This document shows, piece after piece, positions 1 through 10,441 of a stretch of 32,710 nucleotides of DNA; position 1 is the stretch's first letter, and every line of letters begins with the position of its first letter. The notes beneath the pieces were generated by a model. It saw nothing but the letters and a program-made list of their open reading frames with translations, had not been told where the DNA came from and searched no databases. Source of the stretch: Oscillospiraceae bacterium (lineage in GTDB: Bacteria; Bacillota; Clostridia; Oscillospirales; Ruminococcaceae); contig JAEELE010000074.1 of NCBI GenBank assembly GCA_016288755.1, positions 1-32,710 of the forward strand, given 5' to 3'. The position numbers were made by a program, and so were the translations under genes.

Positions 1-141
1 CCCCTGCCAAAGGGGTACTACCCCTTTGGAATCCCATTATATGTGATTTTGACGCTGATACGCCATTTTTATTATAATGGGATTCGTAAGGGACGCTGTC
101 CCTTACGCGGGAGTTTGAGGTGAGTTTGCCTGCAAACTCAT
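1..141 (+). repeat. Structured intergenic repeat, family 1 (copy E, possibly extends past left edge)
   Basis: The stretch contains successive hairpins: arms 7-15/21-29, a 13-bp inverted repeat 29-41/73-85 with a long loop, arms 85-94/98-107, and arms 121-128/133-140. The same order of motifs (CCTGCC, hairpin, CCCAT, hairpin around GGGAC/GTCCC, then GCGGGAGT and a third hairpin) occurs on the opposite strand at 11050-11137. Stem sequences differ between the copies but pairing is kept. This copy has about 40 extra bases (about 41-73) between the first and second hairpins. The left boundary is not visible. Confidence 0.6.
49..78 (+). promoter_or_regulatory. Candidate sigma-A promoter reading rightward
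   Basis: TTGACG at 49-54 and TATAAT at 73-78 are separated by 18 bases. This is close to the housekeeping sigma consensus and lies inside the extra segment of repeat copy E. It would start a plus-strand transcript near position 85. No plus-strand gene follows; the next signal is a terminator at 202-238. Base composition of this AT-rich insert differs from the GC-rich surroundings, so a chance match is less likely than elsewhere but not excluded. Confidence 0.45.
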
Positions 142-236
142 AGCGAAGCGTGCGGGAGTCCCTCAATATCAATCCGTCGGAGACACTTTATCTACAGACT
201 GAACGGACTCCCGGGATCGTCGGGAGTCCGTTTTTG

Positions 237-238
<2 letters not shown>
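85..238 (+). ncRNA. Candidate small structured RNA of about 150 nt
   Basis: A near-consensus promoter (49-78) and a factor-independent terminator (202-238) on the same strand bracket about 150 bases without a convincing coding sequence. The would-be RNA contains hairpins at 85-107 and 121-140. Segment 153-161 is a copy of the terminator 3' arm and is perfectly complementary to the 5' arm (205-213), so an alternative, antiterminator-like fold is possible. The 3' end meets the stop codon of the Clp gene convergently. No known RNA family was recognised. Confidence 0.3.
202..238 (+). terminator. Intrinsic terminator, plus-strand orientation, possibly bidirectional
   Basis: A perfect 12-bp stem (202-213 with 221-232, loop 214-220) is followed on the plus strand by TTTTTGTT. 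On the minus strand the same stem lies just after the Clp gene stop codon (237-239) but is followed by TTCAGTC, a weak U tract. It therefore fits best as the end of a rightward transcript and may also stop the leftward Clp operon. Confidence 0.7.
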
Positions 239-2543
<2,305 letters not shown>

Positions 2544-2555
2544 ATATAAGATTTC

Positions 2556-2578
2556 GCACCCGGGAAAGCGCCGGGTGC
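2556..2578 (-). promoter_or_regulatory. Leader hairpin between Shine-Dalgarno-like AAAGGAG and the clpE start
   Basis: An 8-bp perfect stem (2556-2563 with 2571-2578, loop 7) lies in the 46-base gap upstream of clpE. On the minus strand the order is AAAGGAG (2582-2588), hairpin, 12 bases, ATG (2543). No other ribosome binding site lies near the ATG. The hairpin could bring the two together or block initiation; it is not followed by a U tract, so it does not look like a terminator. Confidence 0.4.
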
Positions 2579-2589
2579 TGCTCCTTTCT

Positions 2590-3480
2590 TCAGGTCAGAT
2601 TGAAATAGAAATAGCGGAAAATCCTGGTCTCCCTGATCGTCGGCTCGTTGAAGCAGAGCAGATCGCCGCCGCCGAGCATCACGATCATGCGCACCACCAT
2701 CGTCAGCATCAGCAGGATCGAGAACGCCTCGATCACGCCGATCAGTGCGCCGTACAGGTGGTCGGCGAAATAGGTGTTGTTGAAAAACAGCTTGTTCTCC
2801 AGCGTCGCCGAAATGATCGCGGTGATGACCATGAGCACCGAGAACAGGATCAGGAAGACAAACACCTGCAGCACGCGCTGTGTCGGCTGCTTGGAATAGG
2901 TCTCCTCGATGTACTGCTCCGGACCGGCATTGAACAGCCGGACCACGAGCTCGGGCAGCAGTGCCGGGTCCTCCTCCACCTTGTTGGTGAAATTCAGCCG
3001 GACATATTCGGGCAGCTCCTCACCGAGCAGCTCGCCGTAATAATTGACGACCGCATCCTGCACGACCTCCGTGAACTGCTCCTCGGTGATCGGCACCTGT
3101 GCGTGATAGCGCTTGTTGATGTACAGATACAGTCCGTGAACGAATTCCCGGTTCTGCTCGCCGGTCAGGATCTCGCGGACATCGGTGCGGTCCGCGACAA
3201 AGCCGAACTGCTGCTGGTCGATCACGCCCGAGATCAGCTCGACGAGCCGGACCTTCTTGTTCGCGCGCTGGATCGCCGCCAGATCGCTCTGCAGTGCGAC
3301 CTTTTCGTAGACGACCTGTGATGCGGGAACAGAAACAAACATTGCGCAAAGCGTCGCGATGATGTAGCCGATGCCCATGACGAGCACCTTCTGCACCCCG
3401 CGCTTTGCATTGGAATAGATGATAAAGATTGCCGCAATGACGACCAATGCGTCAAAAATCCACCAGAACTCGGTCTCCAT
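2590..3480 (-). CDS. CvpA-like integral membrane protein
   Basis: This 296-residue protein has hydrophobic segments at about 8-23, 29-50, 203-227 and 240-272, with a hydrophilic loop of about 150 residues between the second and third. The N-terminal pair and overall plan resemble the CvpA (colicin V production) family, members of which are found widely in Firmicutes with no settled biochemical role. A GGAGGG ribosome binding site lies 9 bases before the ATG. It sits between a DUF5711-like gene and clpE, all in the same direction, which suggests co-transcription. The loop is longer than in small CvpA proteins, so the family call is moderate. Confidence 0.6.
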   Translation of the reverse strand: METEFWWIFDALVVIAAIFIIYSNAKRGVQKVLVMGIGYIIATLCAMFVSVPASQVVYEKVALQSDLAAIQRANKKVRLVELISGVIDQQQFGFVADRTDVREILTGEQNREFVHGLYLYINKRYHAQVPITEEQFTEVVQDAVVNYYGELLGEELPEYVRLNFTNKVEEDPALLPELVVRLFNAGPEQYIEETYSKQPTQRVLQVFVFLILFSVLMVITAIISATLENKLFFNNTYFADHLYGALIGVIEAFSILLMLTMVVRMIVMLGGGDLLCFNEPTIRETRIFRYFYFNLT

Positions 3481-3553
3481 TCAGTTTTGCCCTCCGTTTT
3501 TTCATGCACGCCGTCCGCAGGCGTTTGTCTGACTGTTCTGTCAGTTTCTCTGT

Positions 3554-4735
3554 TTATCCGCGAAATACCATCCGGTCAATGCGGTCATATCCGGTCAGAA
3601 ACAGATATGCGCCGATCTGCAGGCAGCCGTCCCAGCTGTCGGAGACCGCATGCTCTCCGATCACTGCGCCGTCGGGGCGGAGCGTCTCGAGCTTTGTGCG
3701 CAGCTGCACCAGCACATTTCCGCTCTCGGGAAGCACGCCCACCGTCTTGACGGTCTTGTCGTAGCTGCGGGTGACCGGGTTGGCGGCGTCACCGTGCAGC
3801 ATGACAACGGTATCCATGCGTTTTTCGTCATTCCGCAGCAGCAGCACGGCAGTATTGCCGATGCAGTCCCCCTGCAGCAGTGCATCCGGATAGCTGTAGG
3901 TGCTCTTGACCGCACCGCCGTCGGTCAGATAGCAGGCTGCCTCGTCGCCGAGCAGAAACAGCTCCCCGTTACTAGTATTATATACCGAAATCACGAGCAT
4001 GTCAAGAGGCTGACTGCTCCATAAATCCTTCTCAGCGGAAAAGCTGTAGGCATGCACGACCGATTTGAGGATGCCGTTGACCGCCTCGATGCTGACCGCA
4101 TAGCAGCCCGAATCGTCGGCATTGAAGCTCGCCTCGGTGATATTCTCGACACAGCTGCGATGATAGACCTCCTGCCCCTTCGGATTGAACACGAACAGGC
4201 TGCACGCAGAGGTCTCCGAGGTCGTGACGAGCAGCACCTGTCCGTTCTCGGAGACGCGCCCGAAGATGACCGAGCCCGTCACGGATTTCTCATAGCGCAC
4301 CGAATTGGCGGTCTCGAGGCGGAAGCGCGTGCCGCCGCTCTCGTAGATCAGCGCGTAATTGCCGGCGGTTCTGAGCATTGCCGAGCCGTAGGTGTGCTGT
4401 CTGGCAGATTCCAGATTGCCGTTTGTGTCGTAGATATGCAGGTAGGTATCGCTGAGCACGAGCAGCCGTCCGTTCATCGAGGCGGCGCGGTAGCCGCTCC
4501 CGCCGTAGACCGCGAGCGGAAAGCCGCCGTCGGTCAGCGAGCCCTCGTTCAGGTGGCTCTGGTGCCGCGCGCCGATGGTCTCAAGGCGCGGGATCCAGAG
4601 ATCGCGCTTCTGATAGACCAGCAGCAGCACCAGCGCAAGCACCGCAAAAATGACGGCGCGCCGCACGATGCGCCTGATTCGTTTCTGTCGGCGAACGGCA
4701 TAGATATCTGCCGCGCCCTCCTTCTGTTTGCCCAT
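3554..4735 (-). CDS. DUF5711-like membrane-anchored protein
   Basis: The start chosen is the ATG at 4735 (MGKQKEG), preceded by AGAGAGG; in-frame starts further upstream would run into a repeat element. The 393-residue product has a basic cytoplasmic N-terminus (Arg/Lys-rich, residues 14-26), one membrane helix (about 27-41) and a large extracytoplasmic part. That part is made of repeating beta-strand-like blocks, suggesting a propeller-like fold. It resembles the uncharacterised DUF5711 family of Clostridia. Function is unknown; the neighbouring CvpA-like gene is 73 bases downstream and probably in the same transcript. Confidence 0.65.
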   Translation of the reverse strand: MGKQKEGAADIYAVRRQKRIRRIVRRAVIFAVLALVLLLVYQKRDLWIPRLETIGARHQSHLNEGSLTDGGFPLAVYGGSGYRAASMNGRLLVLSDTYLHIYDTNGNLESARQHTYGSAMLRTAGNYALIYESGGTRFRLETANSVRYEKSVTGSVIFGRVSENGQVLLVTTSETSACSLFVFNPKGQEVYHRSCVENITEASFNADDSGCYAVSIEAVNGILKSVVHAYSFSAEKDLWSSQPLDMLVISVYNTSNGELFLLGDEAACYLTDGGAVKSTYSYPDALLQGDCIGNTAVLLLRNDEKRMDTVVMLHGDAANPVTRSYDKTVKTVGVLPESGNVLVQLRTKLETLRPDGAVIGEHAVSDSWDGCLQIGAYLFLTGYDRIDRMVFRG

Positions 4736-4778
4736 GTTGTTCCTCTCTGTATCAATATGCCGCATATTGCGGGAATCT

Positions 4779-4946
4779 GAATGCGGAATTCGGAATGCGG
4801 AATTGCCCTGCGGGCAGTCTGCGCGACGCGGAATCATCGAAGTTCTGCATTGACAACAAAACTTGCGGCTTGAAACGCATTCAGGCGAAGCCCATCTGAA
4901 AACCCTCCCGCGTAAGCGGACATATTTCATTCCGCATTCCGCATTC
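4779..4946. repeat. Intergenic repeat element with GAATGCGGAAT termini (copy C)
   Basis: About 170 bases between truA and the DUF5711-like gene are bounded by inverted termini: tandem GAATGCGGAAT units on the left (4779-4805) and ATTCCGCATTC units on the right (4930-4946). The core contains CCGCGTAAGCGGA, which also occurs (as reverse complement) in the element at 23007-23204. It looks like a miniature inverted-repeat insertion without coding capacity. Confidence 0.55.
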
Positions 4947-4984
4947 AATGATAATCGGAGCTCAATGCTGAAAAACGGATTGTT

Positions 4985-5719
4985 TCAGTAAAAGACCCGG
5001 TTGAGCCAGAGCCCGTGTGCCATCGCCGTGCGCCCCGCCGCGAGACGGTTCTTCGCCGCGATGATCTCCCCGAGTGCATCGGGCGGATACACGCCCTCAT
5101 TGATATCAATCAGTGTCCCGACCAGTATCCTAACCATATTATACAGGAAACCGTCGCCGCTGACAAGTATTTCCACGATATTTTCTGTTCTTCTCGCCGA
5201 AATCGCGTAAATTGTGCGGAAACAGTCGGTCTCTTCTGTCGCTTGTGCACAAAAGCTGTGGAAGTCATGCCGCCCGACTGCCGCCTGTGCCGCCTCGTGA
5301 ATCAGCGCATCGTCGAGCGGGCGGCGGTAGTGAAAGGCAAGATCGGTCTCGAAGGGGTTCTTGCTCTCGTGATTGTGGATGCGGTAGAGATATTCCTTGC
5401 CCTTGCAGTCAAAGCGGGCATGGAAGTCCGCGGGGGCATCCTCGGCAGCGAGCACGGAGATGTCGTCCGGCAGATAGCCGTTCATCGCGCGCACGAGATT
5501 TTTGCAGGGGATCGCCCGCTCCGTGTGCAGATGCAGCACAAATTCCTTCGCGTGCACGCCGGTGTCGGTCCGCGAGCAGCCCCAGACCGTCGTCGGCTGA
5601 TCGAGGATGCGCGAGAGCTGCGCCTCGACCTCGCCCTGCACGGTGCGTGCGTTGGGCTGCCGCTGAAAGCCGTGATAATGCGTGCCGCGGTAGGCAATCG
5701 TCATTTTGATCGTTCGCAT
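4985..5719 (-). CDS. truA: tRNA pseudouridine synthase A (TruA)
   Basis: TruA converts uridines 38-40 in the anticodon arm of tRNAs to pseudouridine. The 244-residue product has the family N-terminus (MRTIKMTIAY followed by the GF-Q strand) and the catalytic motif CSRTDTGVHA with the nucleophilic Asp at residue 52. The C-terminal part holds the FLYNMVRILVG motif. The start at 5719 gives the usual length and has GGTGA five bases upstream; an alternative ATG at 5734 overlaps the ecfT stop as ATGA and would add five residues. Linkage to ecfA1-ecfA2-ecfT is the conserved Firmicutes arrangement. Confidence 0.95.
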   Translation of the reverse strand: MRTIKMTIAYRGTHYHGFQRQPNARTVQGEVEAQLSRILDQPTTVWGCSRTDTGVHAKEFVLHLHTERAIPCKNLVRAMNGYLPDDISVLAAEDAPADFHARFDCKGKEYLYRIHNHESKNPFETDLAFHYRRPLDDALIHEAAQAAVGRHDFHSFCAQATEETDCFRTIYAISARRTENIVEILVSGDGFLYNMVRILVGTLIDINEGVYPPDALGEIIAAKNRLAAGRTAMAHGLWLNRVFY

Positions 5720-5730
5720 GGCATTCACCG

Positions 5731-6537
5731 TCATTTCATCAGCGCATTGATCACGATGACCGCCGCGAGCATTGCCAGCATGATCGCAAGGGCGATGTAA
5801 TCGCGCAGCCCGCTCTTCAGCTGCCGCAGCCGCGTGCGACCCTCGCCGCCGTGATAGCAGCGGCACTCCATCGCGAGCGCAAGCTCCTCGGCTCTGCGGA
5901 ATGCCGACACAAACAGCGGGATCAGGATCGGCACAAGCGCCTTTGCCCGCTTGACCAGCCCGCCGCTCTCCATATCGGCGCCGCGTGCCTTCTGTGCGGA
6001 CATGATCTTGTCGGTCTCCTCGATCAGCGTCGGGATGAACCGCAGCGCGATCGTCATCATCATTGCGAGCTCATGCACCGGGAGCTTCAGCTTTTTCAGC
6101 GGCGAGAGCAGCGCCTCGATCGCATCGGTCAGCACGATCGGCGAGGTGGTGTAGGTCAGCAGCGAGGTGCCCGCGATCAGCAGGCAGATGCGCACGACCA
6201 TGAACACCGAGGTCTGGATGCCCTGCTCGGAGATGCGCAGGAATTTCCACTGCCAGTAAATCTCGCCGCCCTCGAGCAGAAAGAGATTGAGCAGACCCGT
6301 GAAAATCAGGATCGGCACGATCGGCTTGATGCTCTTGACGATCATCTTCGGCGGAATCTTCGAGCAGACCGTCGCGAGCAGCACAAAGGCGAAGCCGAAG
6401 AGCAGCGTCGGCACATGCTGCCCCCAGAAGAGCATCACCAGAAAGAGCAGCGTAATGATGATCTTGAACCGCGCATCCATTCTGTGCACGACCGAATCCA
6501 TCGGGAAATACTGCCCGAGCGTGATATCCTTCAGCAT
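5731..6537 (-). CDS. ecfT: Energy-coupling factor transporter transmembrane protein EcfT
   Basis: EcfT is the membrane scaffold joining vitamin-binding S components to the two ATPases. This 268-residue protein has several hydrophobic helices in the first two thirds and cytoplasmic coupling helices near the C-terminus. The first coupling motif is AQKARG; the second, normally Ala-Arg-Gly, reads CRC in AMECRCYHGG. The ATG lies inside the end of ecfA2 (7-base overlap) with GGGAGG upstream, showing translational coupling. No S component is encoded here, so the module probably serves several S components (group II ECF). Confidence 0.93.
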   Translation of the reverse strand: MLKDITLGQYFPMDSVVHRMDARFKIIITLLFLVMLFWGQHVPTLLFGFAFVLLATVCSKIPPKMIVKSIKPIVPILIFTGLLNLFLLEGGEIYWQWKFLRISEQGIQTSVFMVVRICLLIAGTSLLTYTTSPIVLTDAIEALLSPLKKLKLPVHELAMMMTIALRFIPTLIEETDKIMSAQKARGADMESGGLVKRAKALVPILIPLFVSAFRRAEELALAMECRCYHGGEGRTRLRQLKSGLRDYIALAIMLAMLAAVIVINALMK

Positions 6538-7397
6538 CCCGGACCGCCTCCCTTCAGCATCTGCAGCAGCAGCTCCGCGCCGTATTTCACGGTGTAGACC
6601 TCATCGGGGATATCGAAGCCCCGCGCGCGCAGCCCGTGGAAGACCCGCGTGATCTGCGGGAGCGCGAGCCCCATTTCCGTCAGCCGCTCCCCGTCTGCGA
6701 ACACCTTCGCCGGGGTGTCAAAGCTGACGACCTTTGCGTGCGAGAGCACCAGCAGCTTGGAGACATATTTTGCGACATCCTCCATGCTGTGCGACACCAG
6801 CAGCACCGTGCAGCCGGTGCGCCTGTGATAATCGCGCAGCTGCGACAGGATCTTCATGCGCCCCTTCGGGTCCAGCCCGGCGCAGGGCTCATCGAGGATC
6901 AGCACCTTCGGCTCCATCGCCATGACGCCCGCAATCGCCGCTCTGCGCTTCTGACCGCCCGAGAGCGCATAGGGCGCCTTGTCGAGCAGCGCCTCGCTGA
7001 GCCCGACTGCCTCGGCAGTCTCGCGCACTCTGCGGTCGATCTCCGTTTCGCCGAGCCCCATATTCTTCGGTCCGAAGGCGATATCCCTGTAGACCGTCTC
7101 CTCAAAGAGCTGATATTCCGGATACTGGAACACCAGCCCGACCTGAAAGCGCACGGCTCTGCGGTCGGCACCCTTCGCCCAGATATCCTTTCCCTCGAGC
7201 AGCACCGTTCCGTCGGTCGGCTTCAGAAGCCCGTTGAGCATCTGCATCAGCGTCGATTTGCCCGAGCCGGTGTGCCCGATCACGCCGATGAACTCGCCCG
7301 CCTCGATCTGCAGGTCGATGTGATCGACCGCCGTTTTCTCAAAGGGCGAGCCGATGCTGTAGGTGTATGTCAGGTTTTTTGCTTCAAGAATCGGCAT
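6531..7397 (-). CDS. ecfA2: Energy-coupling factor ATPase EcfA2
   Basis: This is one of the two ABC ATPases that power ECF vitamin importers. The 288-residue product shows Walker A GHTGSGKS (41-48), Q-loop FQYPEYQLF, signature ALSGGQKRR (144-152) and Walker B VLILDEP with the catalytic Glu at 170. The conserved H-loop LLVSHSMEDV follows. The gene lies 71 bases after ecfA1 and overlaps ecfT. The pairing of two distinct ATPases fits the EcfA1/EcfA2 heterodimer. Confidence 0.93.
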   Translation of the reverse strand: MPILEAKNLTYTYSIGSPFEKTAVDHIDLQIEAGEFIGVIGHTGSGKSTLMQMLNGLLKPTDGTVLLEGKDIWAKGADRRAVRFQVGLVFQYPEYQLFEETVYRDIAFGPKNMGLGETEIDRRVRETAEAVGLSEALLDKAPYALSGGQKRRAAIAGVMAMEPKVLILDEPCAGLDPKGRMKILSQLRDYHRRTGCTVLLVSHSMEDVAKYVSKLLVLSHAKVVSFDTPAKVFADGERLTEMGLALPQITRVFHGLRARGFDIPDEVYTVKYGAELLLQMLKGGGPGC

Positions 7398-7468
7398 TCA
7401 TTCGGTTCCTTTCGATTGGGTGAGGAGCGGCTTTCCCGCATCCCCGAAATGGATTTCTGCACCGGCGG

Positions 7469-8332
7469 TCATGCCTGCGCACTCTTCTCCAGCAGTGCCG
7501 CGACCGCTTCGATGCACTGATCGGCGTGGAGGATCTCCGGGTCAAGATCGAAGCCCGCCTGCCGCAGCAGATACACAAGCTCCGTCGCCTGCGGCACATC
7601 GAGCCCGAGCTCACGCATGTATTCCACCTGCGAGAAGATCGCCTCGGGCTTGCCGTCGAGCCGCACCTCGCCGCCGTCGATCACAACGATGCGCTGACAC
7701 TGCGCCGCCTCGTCCATCTCATGCGTGATGAGAATGACCGTGATGCCGTAGTCGCGGTTCAGGAGCCTGATCGTCCGCATGACCTCTTTTCTGCCCTGCG
7801 GGTCGAGCATCGCGGTCGGCTCGTCGAGCACGATGCAGTCCGGGCGCATCGCGATGATGCCCGCAATCGCGACCCGCTGCTTCTGTCCGCCCGAGAGCTG
7901 GTGCGGCGCGTGCTCGCGGAATTCGTACATGCCGACCGCCTGCAGCGCCTGATCGACGCGCACGCGCATCTCGTCGCTCGGCACGCCGAGGTTTTCGAGC
8001 CCGAACGCCACATCCTCCTCGACGATCGTCGCAACGATCTGGTTGTCGGGATTCTGGAAGACCATGCCGACATGCTGCCGGATGTCAAAAATGCGTTCCT
8101 CGTCCTTCGTGTCGATGCCCGCGACCGTGACCGTGCCCTCCGTGGGCAGCAGGATCGCGTTCAGCAGCTTTGCGAGCGTCGATTTGCCCGAGCCGTTGTG
8201 CCCGAGCACCGCGACCAGCTCGCCGCGTTCAAATTCCAGCGAGATGCCCTTGAGCACCTCGGCGGGTTTTGCATTTTCCTCCTCTGCGGCATACGAAAAA
8301 TGCACATTGTCTATCGTAATGAGCTTCTCCAT
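7469..8332 (-). CDS. ecfA1: Energy-coupling factor ATPase EcfA1
   Basis: This 287-residue ABC ATPase has Walker A GHNGSGKS (44-51), the Q-loop FQNPDNQIV typical of EcfA1, signature QLSGGQKQR (145-153) and Walker B CIVLDEP (catalytic Glu 171), followed by [10 protein letters not shown]. It would pair with EcfA2 on EcfT. GGAGG lies 12 bases before the ATG, a rather long spacing. The gene heads the ecfA1-ecfA2-ecfT-truA run. The ribosomal protein genes often found upstream in Firmicutes are absent; an unknown protein gene precedes it instead. Confidence 0.93.
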   Translation of the reverse strand: MEKLITIDNVHFSYAAEEENAKPAEVLKGISLEFERGELVAVLGHNGSGKSTLAKLLNAILLPTEGTVTVAGIDTKDEERIFDIRQHVGMVFQNPDNQIVATIVEEDVAFGLENLGVPSDEMRVRVDQALQAVGMYEFREHAPHQLSGGQKQRVAIAGIIAMRPDCIVLDEPTAMLDPQGRKEVMRTIRLLNRDYGITVILITHEMDEAAQCQRIVVIDGGEVRLDGKPEAIFSQVEYMRELGLDVPQATELVYLLRQAGFDLDPEILHADQCIEAVAALLEKSAQA

Positions 8333-8376
8333 CGGCAGTGCCGACCTCCATTATTTGCCGGAAACCGGCAGGCAGT

Positions 8377-9267
8377 TTATTTCGGTTTCACATCGGGAAA
8401 CAGCTTTTTCAGAATCTTCCTGCGCGCTTCCTCGCTCGATTTCGTCTGAATGACCTCGAGAAAACGGTCCTTGTCATGCTCCATCCAGCCGTCGATGTAT
8501 TTCTTGTAGAATTGGGTCTCCTGCTTTTTCTTCGGCCCGACGCAGTAAATGAGGGCAAACCACTGCATCGTCAGCGTCTCAAATGCTTCATCGGTCAGAT
8601 GGAACAGCGTGTTTGCCATGTCTCTGATCTCAGCCATGATTTTGTCGCCGGTGCCCTCCTCGCAGGCAATCAGATAGGGTCTGAACACATATTTCAGCTC
8701 GTCCACACGGTTGCATTTGCAGTATACATATGCGGTGTATCTGAGCGGAAAACCGAACACATTTCCGAGCAGCATGAAGTGCTCGCCCGCGATCTCATCC
8801 AGAAAATAGTGGAATTCCAACCATGCGGCGGGGATCACAGCAGGCAGATCGTCGCATTCGCACATCAGCCAGCGTCTTGTGTGCTCCTCGTCCTCCTCGC
8901 TCCACGCATAGCCGCGGAGCTCCATCTGATACTCCTTTGGGGTAAAATGCAGCGGCTGCATAAAATACAGCGCTTCTTCCCTTGCGATATCCGGGCACCT
9001 GCCGGCACGGATGAGCCGGTAGACCAGCGCCGTCCGGTTCGTCTTCACCATATACTGGCAGTCCTCCGGCAGCGGATGCTCACGCACGATCTCCTCCATC
9101 GCATCCAGCACATCCGGCTCCTGACTGTCCAGAAGCGCACTGTACTGCTTGAACTGCTTCGCGGTGATCCCGATCTCCTCACGGTGAACATATTTGCGCA
9201 CCAGATAATCATGATACCAGAGCAGGTATGCCTTGATCTCTTCCTTTGTCATCTGCTGTTCCGCCAT
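8377..9267 (-). CDS. Hypothetical cytoplasmic protein, 296 aa
   Basis: I do not recognise this protein. It is rich in aromatic and charged residues, predicted mostly helical, with no signal peptide or membrane segment. It has scattered cysteines (e.g. CEC and CKC) that do not form a clear zinc site. GAGGGG lies 6 bases before the ATG, supporting the start. It sits between the CAT-family gene (22 bases away) and ecfA1 (44 bases away), in the same direction. The spacing suggests one transcript, but nothing in the sequence links it to vitamin transport. Confidence 0.75.
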   Translation of the reverse strand: MAEQQMTKEEIKAYLLWYHDYLVRKYVHREEIGITAKQFKQYSALLDSQEPDVLDAMEEIVREHPLPEDCQYMVKTNRTALVYRLIRAGRCPDIAREEALYFMQPLHFTPKEYQMELRGYAWSEEDEEHTRRWLMCECDDLPAVIPAAWLEFHYFLDEIAGEHFMLLGNVFGFPLRYTAYVYCKCNRVDELKYVFRPYLIACEEGTGDKIMAEIRDMANTLFHLTDEAFETLTMQWFALIYCVGPKKKQETQFYKKYIDGWMEHDKDRFLEVIQTKSSEEARRKILKKLFPDVKPK

Positions 9268-9289
9268 TGTGATCCCCTCGCTTTCGTTA

Positions 9290-9952
9290 TCATATACCGC
9301 GGGCAGTGCCCGTCAGCGTGTCGATCTCCGCGGCAATCAGCCGGAAGACCCTTGCGACCTGAAAGCCGTCCGCGGCGGCGTGATTGAGCCGCACGGTCAC
9401 GGGCATCATCAGTCTGCCCGATTCCTCGCGGTAGGCGCCCCAGTTGACGATCGGATTCAGATATAAAAACCCGTCGGGCAGCTCGACATGGAGCGAATCG
9501 TAGGAAAGCCACGGCACACAGGAGGCGTCGAACCAGTTCGGATGGTGCTCGCTGTCCAGCCCGTATTCCCGGGTCTGCTTTGCCGCCGCAAGGTCTGCCT
9601 CCGCCTGCTGATAGAATACGCTGTAGTCGCTGTCATATTCGGTGTAGACGACCGTGAAGGTCTCTGTATCCTCGTGGAACACATACTGTATCGGGTTGAT
9701 CTTGTCCCAGCACAGCAGTCGTTCGTTCTGCCAGTCCCATGTCAGGCGGTAATCCTCCCTTGCGTTGAGCGCGCTGCACAGGCAATAGAGGAAATTGAGA
9801 TAAAACCGCGTACCCGTGCGCTTGGAAAAGGCTTTCAGCGCGGTCACGTCGACGCGGCTTGTGACCGACACCGAGCACTTGCAATCCGCCGAAAAATGGC
9901 GGAATACTCCGCGGCGGTAATAGGTCTCAAAATCGACCTCTCTGTAGTTCAT
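9290..9952 (-). CDS. Chloramphenicol acetyltransferase (CAT) family protein
   Basis: The 220-residue product has the length and order of motifs of trimeric CAT enzymes, which transfer acetyl from acetyl-CoA to chloramphenicol. The motif normally HHxxxDG is NHAAADG: the catalytic His (H191) and the structural Asp (D195) are present, while the preceding His is Asn. PWLSYDS (147-153) and LNPIVNWG match other conserved segments. The start at 9952 is chosen because GAGAGGA lies 7 bases upstream; a start 27 bases earlier would overlap the GNAT gene. Substrate is uncertain: CAT-like proteins in gut Clostridia need not confer resistance. Confidence 0.85.
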   Translation of the reverse strand: MNYREVDFETYYRRGVFRHFSADCKCSVSVTSRVDVTALKAFSKRTGTRFYLNFLYCLCSALNAREDYRLTWDWQNERLLCWDKINPIQYVFHEDTETFTVVYTEYDSDYSVFYQQAEADLAAAKQTREYGLDSEHHPNWFDASCVPWLSYDSLHVELPDGFLYLNPIVNWGAYREESGRLMMPVTVRLNHAAADGFQVARVFRLIAAEIDTLTGTARGI

Positions 9953-9956
9953 GCTG

Positions 9957-10439
9957 TCATCCTCTCGGGAATTTTTCAAGGCGGTACATCAGCCCGCCCT
10001 CGGGCTCTGTCACGCCGTTTTTGTAATCGTAGCCGAGATGCCGGTAAAACTGCACGGCAGTCAGCGAGACGGGAATCTCGATGCGGTCAGCCCGCAGCGC
10101 ATATTCATCGCGCTCCAGCGTTTCGATCAGCCTGCGCCCGAGCCCTCTGCCCTGATAATCGGGCAGAACAAAAACAGTCAGCAGAATGCTCTCCGTTTCG
10201 CTGCCCCAATAGGGTGCGACCGTGCCCGTGCCGACGATGCGGTCACCGTCGCAGGCAACATACATGTGCCCCTCTTCGGCGCGCCGGCAAAGCACCGCTG
10301 CGGAATGCGTCCGCACCAGCTCGTCAATGTATTCCGGCGGATAGTCGCGGCTGTTGCTGACACGCACCGTCTCCGCGACGACTGCTGCGGCCGCTTTTGC
10401 GTCGGCTTCCGCAAACCGGCGAATTGTAATCTTTTCCAT
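9957..10439 (-). CDS. GNAT-family N-acetyltransferase
   Basis: This 160-residue protein carries the acetyl-CoA binding segment VLPDYQGRGLGRRLIE (motif A, with Gln-x-x-Gly-x-Gly/Ala) and the final AVQFYRHLGY segment typical of GNAT enzymes. The acceptor substrate cannot be inferred. The ATG at 10439 is two bases after the stop of the CbrC-like gene, and the CAT-family gene starts four bases after its own stop. The three genes look like one transcript of small accessory functions. Confidence 0.88.
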   Translation of the reverse strand: MEKITIRRFAEADAKAAAAVVAETVRVSNSRDYPPEYIDELVRTHSAAVLCRRAEEGHMYVACDGDRIVGTGTVAPYWGSETESILLTVFVLPDYQGRGLGRRLIETLERDEYALRADRIEIPVSLTAVQFYRHLGYDYKNGVTEPEGGLMYRLEKFPRG

Positions 10440-10441
10440 AT

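Noticed and set aside
4736-4948. N-terminal extension of the DUF5711-like protein by 71 residues
   Set aside because: The extension is translated from a repeat element, and the downstream ATG has a good ribosome binding site followed directly by the basic region and membrane helix.
5720-5866. N-terminal extension of TruA by 49 residues
   Set aside because: It overlaps the ecfT 3' end in another frame and is not part of the TruA family; the start near 5719 or 5734 gives the usual length.
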